From Candidatus Methanoperedens sp. (GTDB taxonomy: Archaea > Halobacteriota > Methanosarcinia > Methanosarcinales > Methanoperedenaceae), in assembly GCA_012026835.1 (NCBI GenBank), contig VEPN01000005.1:1-64000 (forward strand): a DNA stretch of 64,000 bases, in the 5' to 3' direction. Each line of letters begins with the position of its first letter. Positions within the stretch are counted from its first letter, which is position 1. Of the stretch, positions 8,718 through 17,778 are shown in pieces. The notes under the pieces were generated by a model that worked only from the letters and a program-made list of their open reading frames with translations, was not told the DNA's origin and did no database searches. The translations under genes were made by a program, and so were the position numbers.

Positions 8718-9665
8718 TCATATCCCGTACCACCGCACAGACGTTACTTCCCTCAGAACCTGATCTACATTACCCTTTCCTATGGCATCCATGCTCTTCA
8801 TGATAACCGGGTAATTATATCCTTCCAGTATCATTTTTATCAATTTACTCTCGCCCCCGGCAATAACCTGCTGTATATCCCCATGTTTTTCAATCATCGA
8901 ATGAAGCGTAGCCCTTACCTTATCTGCATGGTGCTTTACATCTTCTTCGACCAGGCTCTGGAACCGCTTCTGGCTCCATCCGCCTTTTGAGTGTTTTCCC
9001 ATCACGCTGCTCCTTACGACCTCATGCTCAACAAATGTGCCTGCTTCCATTATCCCTATGAAAGTTTCGCCTGCATGGGTGTCGATGACAAGTGTTTTAT
9101 CGCCCCTGAGGCTCTTTTCCAAGGGTTCGATATTGAACCTCCGGTCAAGTGAATATTCGGAATGTGATAGCGGAAAGACAGGCAGCATCACTATTTTTAC
9201 TATCTGGTTCGTGTCATAAAAGATGGCCTTGCCGGTAGGGGATTCTATTTTTTCAATAAGGTATTGCGCACTACTATCTATATAGGTCAATATATCTGGC
9301 GCTACATCTTTAATAGCCTCATCTGTTGCAAGATAAACCGTAATTAAAGTGGAAGTTCTTGACTGGAACGAGCCAAGCATGAAAAGTACCTCATCAAGCT
9401 TGTGCCCTGACAAACTCTCAGAAAAACGGTAATTAGGTCCCGTAGGAGTCTCTTTTTTGATTTTTTGCAGTTCATTCGTAAGTGAAGAGATTTTCGCTCT
9501 TGCTTCGTTCAGCTCCCTGTCAGTTTCCTGTTTGGTAGCAACGGTTTTTTTTGTTTTTTCATCCTTTTTCTCAAGCTGCAACAGGAGTCTCCTGTTTTCC
9601 TCTTCAAGTTCGGCTATCCTTGCTTTCAGGGAATTCAATTCATCTTTCTTAAACAGGTCGAACAA
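8718..9665 (-). CDS. Archaeal Vms1/Ankzf1-like peptidyl-tRNA hydrolase
   Basis: A 315-residue protein with an N-terminal coiled coil (about residues 8-70) and an eRF1-related VLRF1 domain (about 85-315). The region GKHSKGGWSQKRF (223-235) corresponds to the GxxQ-type loop that in yeast Vms1 and human ANKZF1 releases nascent chains from tRNA on stalled 60S subunits; Gln232 is the candidate catalytic residue. It starts with TTG at 9665, 17 bases inside the upstream Brix gene, with GAGG eight bases before it. That coupling to ribosome-biogenesis genes supports a role in ribosome rescue or quality control. No zinc-finger or ankyrin part is present. Confidence 0.75.
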   Translation of the reverse strand: MFDLFKKDELNSLKARIAELEEENRRLLLQLEKKDEKTKKTVATKQETDRELNEARAKISSLTNELQKIKKETPTGPNYRFSESLSGHKLDEVLFMLGSFQSRTSTLITVYLATDEAIKDVAPDILTYIDSSAQYLIEKIESPTGKAIFYDTNQIVKIVMLPVFPLSHSEYSLDRRFNIEPLEKSLRGDKTLVIDTHAGETFIGIMEAGTFVEHEVVRSSVMGKHSKGGWSQKRFQSLVEEDVKHHADKVRATLHSMIEKHGDIQQVIAGGESKLIKMILEGYNYPVIMKSMDAIGKGNVDQVLREVTSVRWYGI

Positions 9666-10086
9666 TTCCTTCGCCTCTTACTGCCAGCACTGTTAATACG
9701 ATGTAAGATACCCCTTTATCGATAAATTCAATCCTGCCGTTCACATGGATCACTCTTTCCCCATTTCCCCCTGTAATAAGCCCTGTCACCCTGCCAAGAG
9801 CACGAGCTAACTCATTATTCCCTTCAAGAACAGGTTCTGCCCCGCAGCCAATTTCCTCATCCCTGGAAACACTCATGCGGATAGAAAGAACGCAGGTCCC
9901 GCCTGAATAAAAAACAAAACTTCCTGGATTCCCTTTATGTTCGCCCACCAGTAAAAAAGGTTCATCGCCGAATATGGAAAGGCTGGCTTTCCCGCGGGAA
10001 ATATATTTCCATCCTGTGAACCTGCTCAAATGCTTGCAAAAAGTCCGTATTTTTGATGAAGGTTTACGCGCCGTGGTGATAATCAT
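9649..10086 (-). CDS. Brix-domain ribosome biogenesis protein (Imp4-like)
   Basis: A 145-residue protein that opens with [21 protein letters not shown], the typical start of archaeal Brix/Imp4-like proteins. The sequence continues with strands around [17 protein letters not shown]. Archaeal members bind rRNA and are thought to assist rRNA processing, as eukaryotic Imp4 does. Its ATG overlaps the stop of rpoP (ATGA arrangement), and its 3' end overlaps the Vms1-like gene by 17 bases, so it is deep inside the superoperon. Its length is slightly below the 150-220 usual for archaeal members. The C-terminal half is weakly conserved. Confidence 0.8.
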   Translation of the reverse strand: MIITTARKPSSKIRTFCKHLSRFTGWKYISRGKASLSIFGDEPFLLVGEHKGNPGSFVFYSGGTCVLSIRMSVSRDEEIGCGAEPVLEGNNELARALGRVTGLITGGNGERVIHVNGRIEFIDKGVSYIVLTVLAVRGEGIVRPV

Positions 10087-10220
10087 TCGGCTTTAACGCG
10101 CTTTACAAGCACCGGCCTTTCCTTGACAAGGATTCTGTGGCCGCAATAGGGACAGCGGATACCGCTGTACTGGTAATCAATTTCTACTGCCCTCTTGCAG
10201 CGGGTGCATTTATATACCAT
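10083..10220 (-). CDS. rpoP: DNA-directed RNA polymerase subunit P (Rpb12-like)
   Basis: A 45-residue zinc-ribbon protein. Translation gives a CTRC pair (Cys5, Cys8) and a CPYC pair (Cys23, Cys26) with a basic C-terminus ending in KRVKAE, matching archaeal RpoP/Rpb12. It is a small structural subunit of RNA polymerase that docks at the Rpo3/Rpo10 platform. The ATG at 10220 lies three bases beyond the stop of rpl37ae, and its stop overlaps the Brix start. This placement between L37Ae and Brix is conserved in archaeal superoperons and supports the call. Confidence 0.93.
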   Translation of the reverse strand: MVYKCTRCKRAVEIDYQYSGIRCPYCGHRILVKERPVLVKRVKAE

Positions 10221-10223
10221 ATA

Positions 10224-10526
10224 TTATTTTTCCTTAATAGCTTCGCTGACAGGGACTTTCTCACCTGCGACTGCCCTAAGGACGGTCAGGTGTGCGGAAG
10301 TCTGCAGAACGTACGAACCGCCTGTGAATGTGGCTTCGCACTTGGTACATTTCCATATGCCTGAAGCTATCCTTTTTACTTTTATGGCGCCGCATTTTGA
10401 GCACGTATAATCCGCGTGCATTTTCTCTTCAATATCGGCCACAAGCTTCCTGTTCTTGACACCATATCTTGTACCGAACCTGCCTGCGGATCTTGTTTTT
10501 CTTCCTTTCGCTTTGATTTCAACCAT
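10224..10526 (-). CDS. rpl37ae: Large ribosomal subunit protein eL43 (L37Ae)
   Basis: A 100-residue protein with the eL43 layout: basic start ([18 protein letters not shown]), then a zinc ribbon CSKC...CTKC (Cys42, Cys45, Cys60, Cys63) and a C-terminal [11 protein letters not shown] segment. It binds 23S rRNA in the large subunit. It sits two bases after the rrp42 stop and before rpoP, the standard archaeal order. The C-terminal extension after the zinc ribbon is about ten residues longer than in short homologues. Confidence 0.93.
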   Translation of the reverse strand: MVEIKAKGRKTRSAGRFGTRYGVKNRKLVADIEEKMHADYTCSKCGAIKVKRIASGIWKCTKCEATFTGGSYVLQTSAHLTVLRAVAGEKVPVSEAIKEK

Positions 10527-10528
10527 GA

Positions 10529-11308
10529 TTATATCACCAGGAATTTCTCTCTGATTTCTTTTGCCTTCTCAATTGCAATATCCACTATATAATTTATCTG
10601 TTCGGTCGTAAGCGGATGAACGCCGCTCTTTTGCATGGCTGATAACTCTCCGGCCTGATTGGATGTCACGGTCAGCTTGGTACCGGCAATGCTTTCCTCA
10701 TCCATCGAGGGGTCAAGCATTATAGAGCCGCCTATCTCCACAGCAGTTACTGAGACAGGTACATCCCTGAGCGGGACAACACTGTCATCACCGAGGCCAA
10801 AACGGCTGGCAGGCAGTTTTGCAGTCATCAGTGCAGCTATGGCACCAAGGGCGGATGCGTCCATAATATTCCCTCCATCATCAAGGACATGAACATCTAT
10901 GAAGACCATCCATACTTTCTCACCCGGCGTTATGCATAATTTGGAAAGATCAAGAGCCCCGGATTCCCGCACACCCCTGTCAGTTACTCTTGCCAGTTCG
11001 ATAGCATCCTCCCTGGGGGGACCTGCTTCAAATACAGGTGAAGCCAGAGGGATCAGTTCGAGATTTGTGATGATCACACCCTGGTCCGGCGTATCAGGGA
11101 AGGGTGTACCTGGCTGGATCTTTACGCCAACAACCACATGCGTATCACCCAGCTTTACGCGTGCAGAACCTTCTGCCTTATCGATGACATTTGTATCAAT
11201 GGTTATTTCCCTGTACTGGTTAAATGCCCGCCCATCCTCTCTCTCACCTTTGATCATGAGGTTGTAGATATAATCTTTGCGGAGTTCTGAAATTACCTCA
11301 TTACTCAT
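10529..11308 (-). CDS. rrp42: Exosome complex non-catalytic ring subunit Rrp42
   Basis: An RNase PH-like protein of 259 residues. The N-terminal [13 protein letters not shown] and the central [19 protein letters not shown] segments are typical of Rrp42. Rrp42 lacks the catalytic residues and forms the hexameric ring with Rrp41, completing the RNA-binding channel of the archaeal exosome. I place the start at the ATG at 11308; a GTG nine bases upstream is in frame. The ATG lies within the last codons of rrp41, with GGTGAT five bases before it, which gives an 8-base overlap and coupled translation. Confidence 0.95.
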   Translation of the reverse strand: MSNEVISELRKDYIYNLMIKGEREDGRAFNQYREITIDTNVIDKAEGSARVKLGDTHVVVGVKIQPGTPFPDTPDQGVIITNLELIPLASPVFEAGPPREDAIELARVTDRGVRESGALDLSKLCITPGEKVWMVFIDVHVLDDGGNIMDASALGAIAALMTAKLPASRFGLGDDSVVPLRDVPVSVTAVEIGGSIMLDPSMDEESIAGTKLTVTSNQAGELSAMQKSGVHPLTTEQINYIVDIAIEKAKEIREKFLVI

Positions 11309-12032
11309 TGTTATCACCTTCTATTTGTGAGGAATATTTCTCCATCAGGGCGGATTTTTGCATCTCGTATATCGCAGTGCAGCCTTTCTTTGCCATCTCA
11401 AGCGCCTCCCTGAATTCATCCCTGGAAAGGTGCCCGTCCATCTGCAACAGCGTGATATTCCCCTCAGGCGTCATGGCTATAGGCATATCGGCCTGGCCAT
11501 AATTATCTTCATCCTTGTTCAGGTCAAGCACAAGTGTATCATCTATCTTGCCAACGGCGCAGGACGAAACAAGGCTTTTCATAGGGATGCCTGCATCTGC
11601 CAGCGCTATCGAGGCGGCATTAATGCCTGCCGTCCTTGTACCTGCATCAGCCTGGAGTATCTCTACAAAAATATCGATAGCAGAGCGCGGGAAATATTCC
11701 TGGAATATTACAGGTTCCAATGCTTCCCTGCTGACCTTTGATACTTCGATGCTTCGCCTGTCAGGTCCTGGACGCTTTCGTTCCTCGACTGAGAACGATG
11801 CCATATTATACCTGTACCGCACGACCGCGCTTGTTGATTTCTGCATGTGGCGCGGATGGACTTCCCTCGGGCCGTACACGGCAGCTATCACTTTATTTCC
11901 ACCGAATTCAAAATAACACGAGCCATCTGCCCTGTTTAAAACGCCCACTTTTATTTTAATGGGTCTTAGCTCATCGGGTTTTCTGCCATCAAGGCGGACC
12001 CCGTCTGCAATCAGCTTTTCTGGTTTGCTCAT
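11301..12032 (-). CDS. rrp41: Exosome complex exonuclease Rrp41
   Basis: The catalytic RNase PH subunit of the archaeal exosome, 243 residues. It begins with the usual [13 protein letters not shown] and carries [19 protein letters not shown], the arginine-rich [18 protein letters not shown] and the active-site region of the catalytic Asp near [16 protein letters not shown]. The complex degrades RNA phosphorolytically in the 3' to 5' direction and can add A-rich tails. It is the middle of the rrp4-rrp41-rrp42 trio. A purine-rich 53-base gap separates it from rrp4 upstream. Confidence 0.96.
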   Translation of the reverse strand: MSKPEKLIADGVRLDGRKPDELRPIKIKVGVLNRADGSCYFEFGGNKVIAAVYGPREVHPRHMQKSTSAVVRYRYNMASFSVEERKRPGPDRRSIEVSKVSREALEPVIFQEYFPRSAIDIFVEILQADAGTRTAGINAASIALADAGIPMKSLVSSCAVGKIDDTLVLDLNKDEDNYGQADMPIAMTPEGNITLLQMDGHLSRDEFREALEMAKKGCTAIYEMQKSALMEKYSSQIEGDNNE

Positions 12033-12085
12033 AAAATTCCTCTTCTCTTTTCTTCCTCTTTCTTTACGTATTCATTAAAAGTAAT

Positions 12086-12901
12086 TTACCTGTCATCACC
12101 AAGGAGTTCATCAAGAATCCCTCCCTGTTTTTCTTCCTGGGCTTTTTCTTCCTCAGTAGATTCGGGTACTTCTTCCATCGTTTCTTTAAATTCTGTCTCT
12201 TCTTTTCCTTCTTCGGTTACTTCAGGATCTTTTTCTTTAGGTTTCTCACCTTTTTCTTCTTTAAGGAAGCCTGAGATTCTCTCTGTCAGGCCTGAGATAT
12301 GGGTTTCTCTTTCGATTTTGAGGACAGCCCTGACAGCCAGGTCCATACCTTTATCCTTACCTGATATCCATACCCTCCCATTCTGCCCGATAAAGATATT
12401 ACATTTCGTTTCGTTTTTCAGCATTGCTATCATCGAGCCGCCGCGACCTATCAGTCTTGGAACCTTGGAAGGCGTCACTTCGACGATACGCCCCTCTTTT
12501 ATGATTCTTGTCCGCTGATCACTAAGGGTCAACTCGACTTTCATCCTGGAATCAACATCCTTCACAATGGTCATTATCGAATCGCCGGTCTTGATAAACC
12601 TGGACATCTCCGTGCTCTCAATCCGCCGCGGGAATTCTGATATATGCAACAGCCCTTCATACGGGGAACGTATATCAACTATCCAGTTCGAAAAAGCCAC
12701 TTCAGTCACCGTGCCTATCACCAGGTCACCGGGCCTTGGTATATATTTTCCAGATAACGGGACTACCCTGATATGATTTTTAAGCGACGCTATGCCAAAG
12801 ACAGAAGAATATACTCTCCCTTCCTCAACATACGTACCTTCTTCAGCCAGTTTTACCTCATCAGACAGGAAATCACCCGGGATTACTAATTTTTTATCCA
12901 T
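12086..12901 (-). CDS. rrp4: Exosome RNA-binding cap protein Rrp4
   Basis: A 271-residue cap protein of the exosome. It has an N-terminal domain (VIPGDFLSDE...), an S1 domain (about residues 55-135, with IGTVTEVAFSNWIVDIRSPYEGLLHISEFP) and a KH domain (about 145-210, with VTPSKVPRLIGRGGSMIAML). The last 55 residues are a strongly acidic, glutamate-rich tail that is longer than in many homologues and probably disordered. Rrp4 recruits and orients substrates over the Rrp41-Rrp42 ring. It lies six bases after the sbds stop. Confidence 0.95.
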   Translation of the reverse strand: MDKKLVIPGDFLSDEVKLAEEGTYVEEGRVYSSVFGIASLKNHIRVVPLSGKYIPRPGDLVIGTVTEVAFSNWIVDIRSPYEGLLHISEFPRRIESTEMSRFIKTGDSIMTIVKDVDSRMKVELTLSDQRTRIIKEGRIVEVTPSKVPRLIGRGGSMIAMLKNETKCNIFIGQNGRVWISGKDKGMDLAVRAVLKIERETHISGLTERISGFLKEEKGEKPKEKDPEVTEEGKEETEFKETMEEVPESTEEEKAQEEKQGGILDELLGDDR

Positions 12902-12907
12902 TTTTCA

Positions 12908-13603
12908 TCACTTTATAAATTTTGTTTCTGCACTACCTCTGGTCATTCCGTTCAGGAGGCTATATAGTTCATCCTGCATCCCGGCAGGTATGGAGATAAC
13001 ACCTATCCAGGAACCATCGTTCTGCCATTCCTGTTTTATCAAATTTCCGAACTTTGCTATACTGCCATAAGTTTTTGCTGCATATTCCGCCGGGATCTTT
13101 ATTGCGATTTTTACTTCTTCAAACCGTATCGGGATGATTGGTCTTATCGCTTTCATTGTAAGGTTTACCATTTCATCCACGCTTTTCAGCGGGTCGATAT
13201 GAACTCCGGCTTCGTTCATCGCAGCTTCTATCCGTGCTGGCGGATGAGGGGATTTTGTCTGCGGGTTTATTGCATTCCTGGCAATAACAGCGATCACCTG
13301 CCTCTTTTTATCCTCCTGTATCTGTTTTCGCTGTTCTGTTGTTAGCTGGAGCTCGCCTTCAAGAATGATTTTTTGTGCAATCTTTATGGCATCTGTAGTA
13401 CCGAATGCATTGAGGACATCCTGCTCCGCAGGCCGATCGCCGTTCTTTGCATCTGAGAATACATCTTCCACTGCAAGGATGTTTTCAATCTTTGCCTGGT
13501 CGCCCCTTTTGAAAGCAAGGGCTGCATCCGGGTCCACAAAAACTTCAAATGTCTTGCCGTGTGTCTTGAGCCGTGCGATTATGGACTCGTCGAGTGCCAC
13601 CAT
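12908..13603 (-). CDS. Ribosome assembly factor SBDS (Sdo1 homologue)
   Basis: A 231-residue SBDS-family protein. The start VALDESIIARLKTHGKTFEVFVDPD and the FGTTD segment (about residues 68-72) are diagnostic, and the three-domain length matches the archaeal family. SBDS, together with a GTPase, releases the anti-association factor aIF6 from 50S subunits in the final maturation step. It lies between psmA and rrp4 with six-base gaps on both sides, as in many archaea. No unusual substitution was seen. Confidence 0.95.
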   Translation of the reverse strand: MVALDESIIARLKTHGKTFEVFVDPDAALAFKRGDQAKIENILAVEDVFSDAKNGDRPAEQDVLNAFGTTDAIKIAQKIILEGELQLTTEQRKQIQEDKKRQVIAVIARNAINPQTKSPHPPARIEAAMNEAGVHIDPLKSVDEMVNLTMKAIRPIIPIRFEEVKIAIKIPAEYAAKTYGSIAKFGNLIKQEWQNDGSWIGVISIPAGMQDELYSLLNGMTRGSAETKFIK

Positions 13604-13609
13604 ACAGAC

Positions 13610-14377
13610 TCACTCTTCTTTCTTTTTTCCCTTCCCTTTGCTGTCTGATGCATGCATCTTTATTACCTGCTCCACGTACCCTTCCACTTCAGCAGGGGTG
13701 AGTTTCCGGAACTTCCTGGTTGAGAGTTCAATTACACCGACTTCGATAGTCGATGCGTTGAACACTCCTTCAGTCGTGCTGTGAAGAGCATCAAGCCCAA
13801 GGATAACGGCATCTTCGAGTTTAATGTCATCGGTATATTTCTTCTCAAATACTTCCATAGTTTCAGTTCTTCCTGAACCTATACCTGTGGCCTTGTATTC
13901 CAGAAGGGCGCCGCTGGGGTCGGTTTCAAAAAGGCGGGCCTTGCTGTCATCAACACCTGCGATAAGAAGGGCAGTTCCAAATGGCCTCACGCCGCCGTAT
14001 TGAGTATATGTCTGCTTGAAGTCACAAATTTTCTTGGATAGTACCTCGACACCTATAGGCTCGTCGTAGGTGACTTTATTGACCTGCGCTTCCACCCTTG
14101 CGCGGTCTATAAGGGCTCTTGCATCTGCCACAAGCCCTGAAGTGGCAGCTCCGATATGGTCATCTATCTGGAATATTTTCTCAATAGATGCGGCCTCAAG
14201 AAGTTTACTTGTAACCCGCTTATCCACCAACAAAGCCACTCCGTCAGTAGCTTTCACTCCTACCGCTGTCGTTCCCCGTTTTACTGCTTCTCTTGCATAC
14301 TCTACCTGGAACAATCTTCCATCAGGGCTGAATACTGTGATCGCCCTGTCATATCCCATCTGGGGTGCCATTTGCAT
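13610..14377 (-). CDS. psmA: Proteasome alpha subunit
   Basis: The 255-residue alpha subunit of the archaeal 20S proteasome. It starts with [20 protein letters not shown], which is the typical Methanosarcinales N-terminus, and continues with [14 protein letters not shown] and the G-rich [13 protein letters not shown] region. Seven copies form the outer ring, which gates access and binds the PAN ATPase. The C-terminal tail is lysine-rich. The gene lies between rnp2 and sbds in the superoperon, with an 88-base gap upstream that could hold an internal promoter. Confidence 0.97.
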   Translation of the reverse strand: MQMAPQMGYDRAITVFSPDGRLFQVEYAREAVKRGTTAVGVKATDGVALLVDKRVTSKLLEAASIEKIFQIDDHIGAATSGLVADARALIDRARVEAQVNKVTYDEPIGVEVLSKKICDFKQTYTQYGGVRPFGTALLIAGVDDSKARLFETDPSGALLEYKATGIGSGRTETMEVFEKKYTDDIKLEDAVILGLDALHSTTEGVFNASTIEVGVIELSTRKFRKLTPAEVEGYVEQVIKMHASDSKGKGKKKEE

Positions 14378-14465
14378 TATATCATCTCCGAAGTTTCAAA
14401 AATGTATCCATCTTGTTATTCATACAAATATATCAGATTCCCGCTGCCCGTCGAGTCGGGTATTT

Positions 14466-14834
14466 TTACTTATATTCTTTATCCGGTTCGGACTTATTTA
14501 TGAGTGTCTGCTGTATAAACTTTTCCATTGCTCCTTTAATAGTTCCCGAAATCCCGACTGCCAGTATTGAAATCCTGGTCCCCCGCACTTTAGTTATACA
14601 GGCAAGGGCGGCCCTCATTTCTTTGGTTTTTCCTCTCACACACCTGACTATCCCGTATTTCCCATCATATGATAAAAGGCTGAAGTTGATATCACTGCAT
14701 CCCGTGTCACCGAACAATGAACAGGCAGAAGCGAATATCTCATGCGACAGTTCAGCGCGCGAAATCACCTGTTCGGACATGACCTCAAAAGCCATGTATC
14801 GTTTCTTATCACGCAGGGTAGGAAGGGTTTTCAT
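14466..14834 (-). CDS. rnp2: Ribonuclease P protein component 2 (Pop5)
   Basis: A 122-residue protein of the Pop5/Rpp14 family. It starts with the LRDKKRYMAFEV segment and contains the conserved KYGIVRCVRGKTKEMRAAL block (about residues 61-79). Pop5 pairs with Rpp30 (component 3) and binds the catalytic domain of RNase P RNA in tRNA 5'-end processing. Its start overlaps the stop of rnp3 by four bases, consistent with equal synthesis of the two partners. Confidence 0.93.
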   Translation of the reverse strand: MKTLPTLRDKKRYMAFEVMSEQVISRAELSHEIFASACSLFGDTGCSDINFSLLSYDGKYGIVRCVRGKTKEMRAALACITKVRGTRISILAVGISGTIKGAMEKFIQQTLINKSEPDKEYK

Positions 14835-15508
14835 AATATCTCAATCCCTTCCTGCACATAATCCGGGCTTTTCTTTCTCAGTATTCCAAGAGGTGTCGTG
14901 CTCATGGCATCAAATGCTTCCTTTTCTGTCATGCCGATAAGGCCTGAAAGCGCGGCCATTTCCCTGGGAGAGCGAATATCGTAATGGGAATGAGAATCGC
15001 ATGTGAGGATCATCTGAATGCCGTATTTTCTTGCATGCTTCAGGTTGGCTCTCATCAGCACTAATTCCCTGACACGCGCTTCTCCCCGCGTATGTATGAT
15101 CGAACCTATATTAAAACCAAGAGTTACCGAGTTATCACTTGCGATCTTTGCAAGTACGTTGTTGAATTTCTGGGGTTGTAAAAGAATATCAAGTCCTTCA
15201 GTTTCGACAGCTTCGCGCGTCAGATACTCGTCAGCGCCTTTTACAATCAAAATACCAGCATCTTCTTTGTGTTTCTTTATTTCATCCCTGAGTTTTGCTC
15301 TCTTAGCCGGGATCTCAAACACCTGAAAAATAGAGAAATCCCCTGTTTTATCCGCTATATCCACTATATCCTGGTCATTTGCTGTCGGATTTGTAACCGC
15401 GATCCCGGAATAGCCGTATTTTTTTGCCACTGCTGCCATCAGGGCGACCCCGTTACCGGGAGCGGGATGAGTATAAAAATCATAAAATTTACCATCAAAT
15501 AGTGCCAT
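14831..15508 (-). CDS. rnp3: Ribonuclease P protein component 3 (Rpp30)
   Basis: A 225-residue TIM-barrel-like protein of the PHP-related Rpp30 family. The recognisable features are the N-terminal FYDFYTHPAPGNG segment, YGYSGIAVTNP, a central FNIGSIIHTRGEARVREL and the late LTCDSHSHYDIRSPREMAAL. It forms a heterotetramer with Pop5 in archaeal RNase P. It is the first gene of the minus-strand superoperon, so the promoter should lie in the 240 bases before it, where an inverted repeat is listed separately. Confidence 0.93.
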   Translation of the reverse strand: MALFDGKFYDFYTHPAPGNGVALMAAVAKKYGYSGIAVTNPTANDQDIVDIADKTGDFSIFQVFEIPAKRAKLRDEIKKHKEDAGILIVKGADEYLTREAVETEGLDILLQPQKFNNVLAKIASDNSVTLGFNIGSIIHTRGEARVRELVLMRANLKHARKYGIQMILTCDSHSHYDIRSPREMAALSGLIGMTEKEAFDAMSTTPLGILRKKSPDYVQEGIEIL

Positions 15509-15554
15509 TTTCTGGCATAATAATACTATAAAGTGATATACTTATGCGAAGTTT

Positions 15555-15579
15555 AAATATTCAGGCGGGAAGAATATTT
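15555..15579. promoter_or_regulatory. Perfect inverted repeat upstream of the superoperon
   Basis: AAATATTC (15555-15562) and GAATATTT (15572-15579) form perfect 8-base arms around a 9-base GC-rich spacer, 47 bases upstream of rnp3. Each arm contains a TATA-like AAATATT. The site could be an operator over the exosome-proteasome operon promoter, or just overlapping promoter elements. The rest of 15509-15750 is AT-rich and serves as the divergent promoter region for rnp3 and the helicase; TATA-like stretches for the plus strand are at about 15653 and 15692. Confidence 0.4.
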
Positions 15580-15750
15580 ATTCAAAACAGGCAAAAGTAT
15601 AAATGGGCGTCCACCATTATCAGCAGTAATAACTTTTAAGTGAATTAATCTAAACTTTTATAAAGTTGTGTTTTATAGCTCTTAATTGTTCTAAATATAT
15701 AAATTAAACGAGGTTAATTAGAAATTGCATTACGCTTTTTCAAAAAAATT

Positions 15751-16944
15751 ATGATAAGTTTTAAAAATCTGGGCATCAGTGAGCCAGTTTTGAGATCAAT
15801 AAATGACGAGAAATTCAAAATCCCAAGTGAAATACAGGAAAAATCAATTCCCCTGATTCTTGAAGGGAAAGATGTTATTGCAGGATCTGCAACTGGCTCG
15901 GGAAAGACGCTTGCATTCGCTGCCGGTATATTACAGAGTTCGGAACGGGGAAAAGGCATTCAGGCTTTAGTCCTGGTTCCCACAAGAGAACTGGCCGAGC
16001 AGGTAGCAAAGACCCTGTCAAAATTTTCAAAGTACAGGCCCATGGAGATAACTGCGGTCTATGGGGGTGCAGGGATATTCCAGCAAATCAGGGAATTGCG
16101 GACTGCTGATGTTGTAGTAGGGACACCAGGCAGGATACTTGACCATATAGGAAGAAACACCATTAGACTGGGCAAAGTAAAAACCCTTGTGCTTGATGAA
16201 GCAGACCGGATGTTTGATATGGGGTTTATTGAGGACGTCGAAAGAATAATTAAAAAATGCCCGCAGGAAAGGCAGACCTTACTATTCTCGGCAACTATCT
16301 CAAAAGATGTTGTCAGGCTTTCACGTAACTATATGAAAAAACCACTCCAGGTTTCAGTAGAGTCTTATGTTGACCCGAAAAAACTTATACAGGTTTATTA
16401 TGAAACTGGCGATGATATGAAGTTTTCATTACTTGTGCATCTCCTGAAGCATGAAAACTCGGGGCTTGTGATGGTTTTCTGTAATACTAAAAGAAATACG
16501 GACAAGGTTGCAAAAAACTTAAGATTTTCAGGCATCGATTCCCTGGCAATCCACGGCGGATTGACCCAGGGCAAGAGGAACAATGTAATGAGGCTATTCC
16601 ATTCCGGGAAAACCTGTGTCCTTGTATGTACGGATGTGGCTGCAAGAGGGCTTGATATCCAGGGTGTTTCCCATGTTTACAATTACGACATTCCACGGGA
16701 GAGCAAGCAGTACATCCACAGGATCGGAAGGACAGCAAGAGCCGGCGCAGAGGGCAAGGCAGTTAATATCCTTTCAAGAAATGACTACGATAATTTCTCA
16801 AGAGTATTGAAAGAAAATGATGTGGATATAAAGGAAGAGGCAATGCCTGTCATGGAGAAGGCTATAATCAGGAAGCCGGAGGGAAGGATGAATAAGCCTT
16901 CATTCAGAAGGGGACAGCAGCATAGCAGGCGCAGGCAACGATAG
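15751..16944 (+). CDS. DEAD-box ATP-dependent RNA helicase
   Basis: A 397-residue DEAD-box helicase. Visible motifs in order: Q motif PSEIQEKSIPLILEGKDVI, motif I GSATGSGKT (about residues 48-56), PTRELAEQ, GTPGR, motif II DEAD (about 149-152), motif III SAT, and motifs V-VI TDVAARGLD and HRIGRTARAG. The C-terminal 40 residues are basic (RRGQQHSRRRQR), probably for RNA binding. These proteins remodel RNA and in methanogens are often induced by cold. It is transcribed away from the superoperon, alone, and is followed by T-runs. Confidence 0.95.
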   Translation: MISFKNLGISEPVLRSINDEKFKIPSEIQEKSIPLILEGKDVIAGSATGSGKTLAFAAGILQSSERGKGIQALVLVPTRELAEQVAKTLSKFSKYRPMEITAVYGGAGIFQQIRELRTADVVVGTPGRILDHIGRNTIRLGKVKTLVLDEADRMFDMGFIEDVERIIKKCPQERQTLLFSATISKDVVRLSRNYMKKPLQVSVESYVDPKKLIQVYYETGDDMKFSLLVHLLKHENSGLVMVFCNTKRNTDKVAKNLRFSGIDSLAIHGGLTQGKRNNVMRLFHSGKTCVLVCTDVAARGLDIQGVSHVYNYDIPRESKQYIHRIGRTARAGAEGKAVNILSRNDYDNFSRVLKENDVDIKEEAMPVMEKAIIRKPEGRMNKPSFRRGQQHSRRRQR

Positions 16945-16963
16945 GTTTTTTTGGGACTTTTTA
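16945..16963 (+). terminator. T-run terminator after the helicase gene
   Basis: Two oligo-T runs (about 16946-16952 and 16958-16962) directly follow the helicase stop codon. Archaeal RNA polymerase terminates at such U-rich runs without a required hairpin. No strong stem-loop precedes them. Confidence 0.5.
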
Positions 16964-17073
16964 ATAAGCTTTTGGTCATCAAACCTTTTTTTATTTAAAA
17001 TAGCAGCAGAATAATCAAAATTTTTCCGAAATCTTTAAATAGGGGCAGCACAAATTAAGATTTAACTGAACAT

Positions 17074-17090
17074 TGTTAACTTAATTAACA
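17074..17090. promoter_or_regulatory. Palindromic operator candidate for the TetR regulator
   Basis: TGTTAA (17074-17079), a 5-base spacer and TTAACA (17085-17090) form a perfect inverted repeat that touches the ATG of the TetR gene. A TATA-like TTTAAATA is about 40 bases upstream. The position between the TATA box and the start codon is where a repressor would block transcription of its own operon. Autoregulation is inferred from this geometry and from the habits of the family. Confidence 0.5.
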
Positions 17091-17749
17091 TGGTTCAAAC
17101 AATTATGGGAATCAAAGAAAGGAAAGAACTCGAAAAACAGGAGATGCGAAAGCTCATCCTCGATACGGCGATGAAGCTGTTCCTTGAAAAAGGGCTCGAG
17201 AATGTCACTATACGCCACATCGCAGAAAAGATCGAATACAGCCCTGCGACGATTTACCTGTATTTCAAGGATAAGGATGACATCATTTACACCCTCCACC
17301 GTGAAGGGTTTGAACAGTTATACAAGTTGCAGCAAACAACGCTTTCCATCAGGGACCCCCTGGAGCGGCTCAGAAAACAGGGTGAAGTATATGTTTCATT
17401 TGCCATGGAAAATCCCGAATATTACGATTTAATGTTCATAATGAGAGGCCCTGTCAGGAAAATAAAAGAAATGAAGATAAAAGAAATGAAGGAATGGGAC
17501 ATAGGCTCCCGTTCTTTTGAATTCCTCAGGCAAAATATAAAAGAATGCATGGAAGCGGGATTGTTCCCGGAGGCGGATCTTGATGTTGCGGCGTTTTCCG
17601 TGTGGGCATATGCGCACGGAATAGTCTCACTCATCATCAGGGACAGGTGCATGATGTTCCCGGAAGATAAGATCAGGCATATCGTTGATGAAGCGCTTGA
17701 TTTTATGTTTGGTACTATGTTTGATGATAAGGTCAAAATTAAATTGTGA
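17090..17749 (+). CDS. TetR/AcrR family transcriptional regulator
   Basis: A 219-residue regulator. The N-terminal TetR helix-turn-helix is clear: ILDTAMKLFLEKGLENVTIR followed by HIAEKIEYSPATIYLYFKDKDD (about residues 20-65). The C-terminal ligand domain is all-helical with an unusual lysine/glutamate repeat (KIKEMKIKEMKEW, about 124-136). Starts at 17090 or 17105 are possible. It overlaps the next ORF by a few bases if that ORF's first ATG is used. It heads a cluster with an exported protein and an ABC transporter, so it probably represses an export operon in response to a small molecule. Confidence 0.9.
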   Translation: MVQTIMGIKERKELEKQEMRKLILDTAMKLFLEKGLENVTIRHIAEKIEYSPATIYLYFKDKDDIIYTLHREGFEQLYKLQQTTLSIRDPLERLRKQGEVYVSFAMENPEYYDLMFIMRGPVRKIKEMKIKEMKEWDIGSRSFEFLRQNIKECMEAGLFPEADLDVAAFSVWAYAHGIVSLIIRDRCMMFPEDKIRHIVDEALDFMFGTMFDDKVKIKL

Positions 17750-17778
17750 ATAAAGGGAGTTTAAAAATTGGAGAAAAT

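Noticed and set aside
10137-10410. Plus-strand ORFs across rpoP and rpl37ae
   Set aside because: They are shadows of the conserved zinc-ribbon genes on the minus strand.
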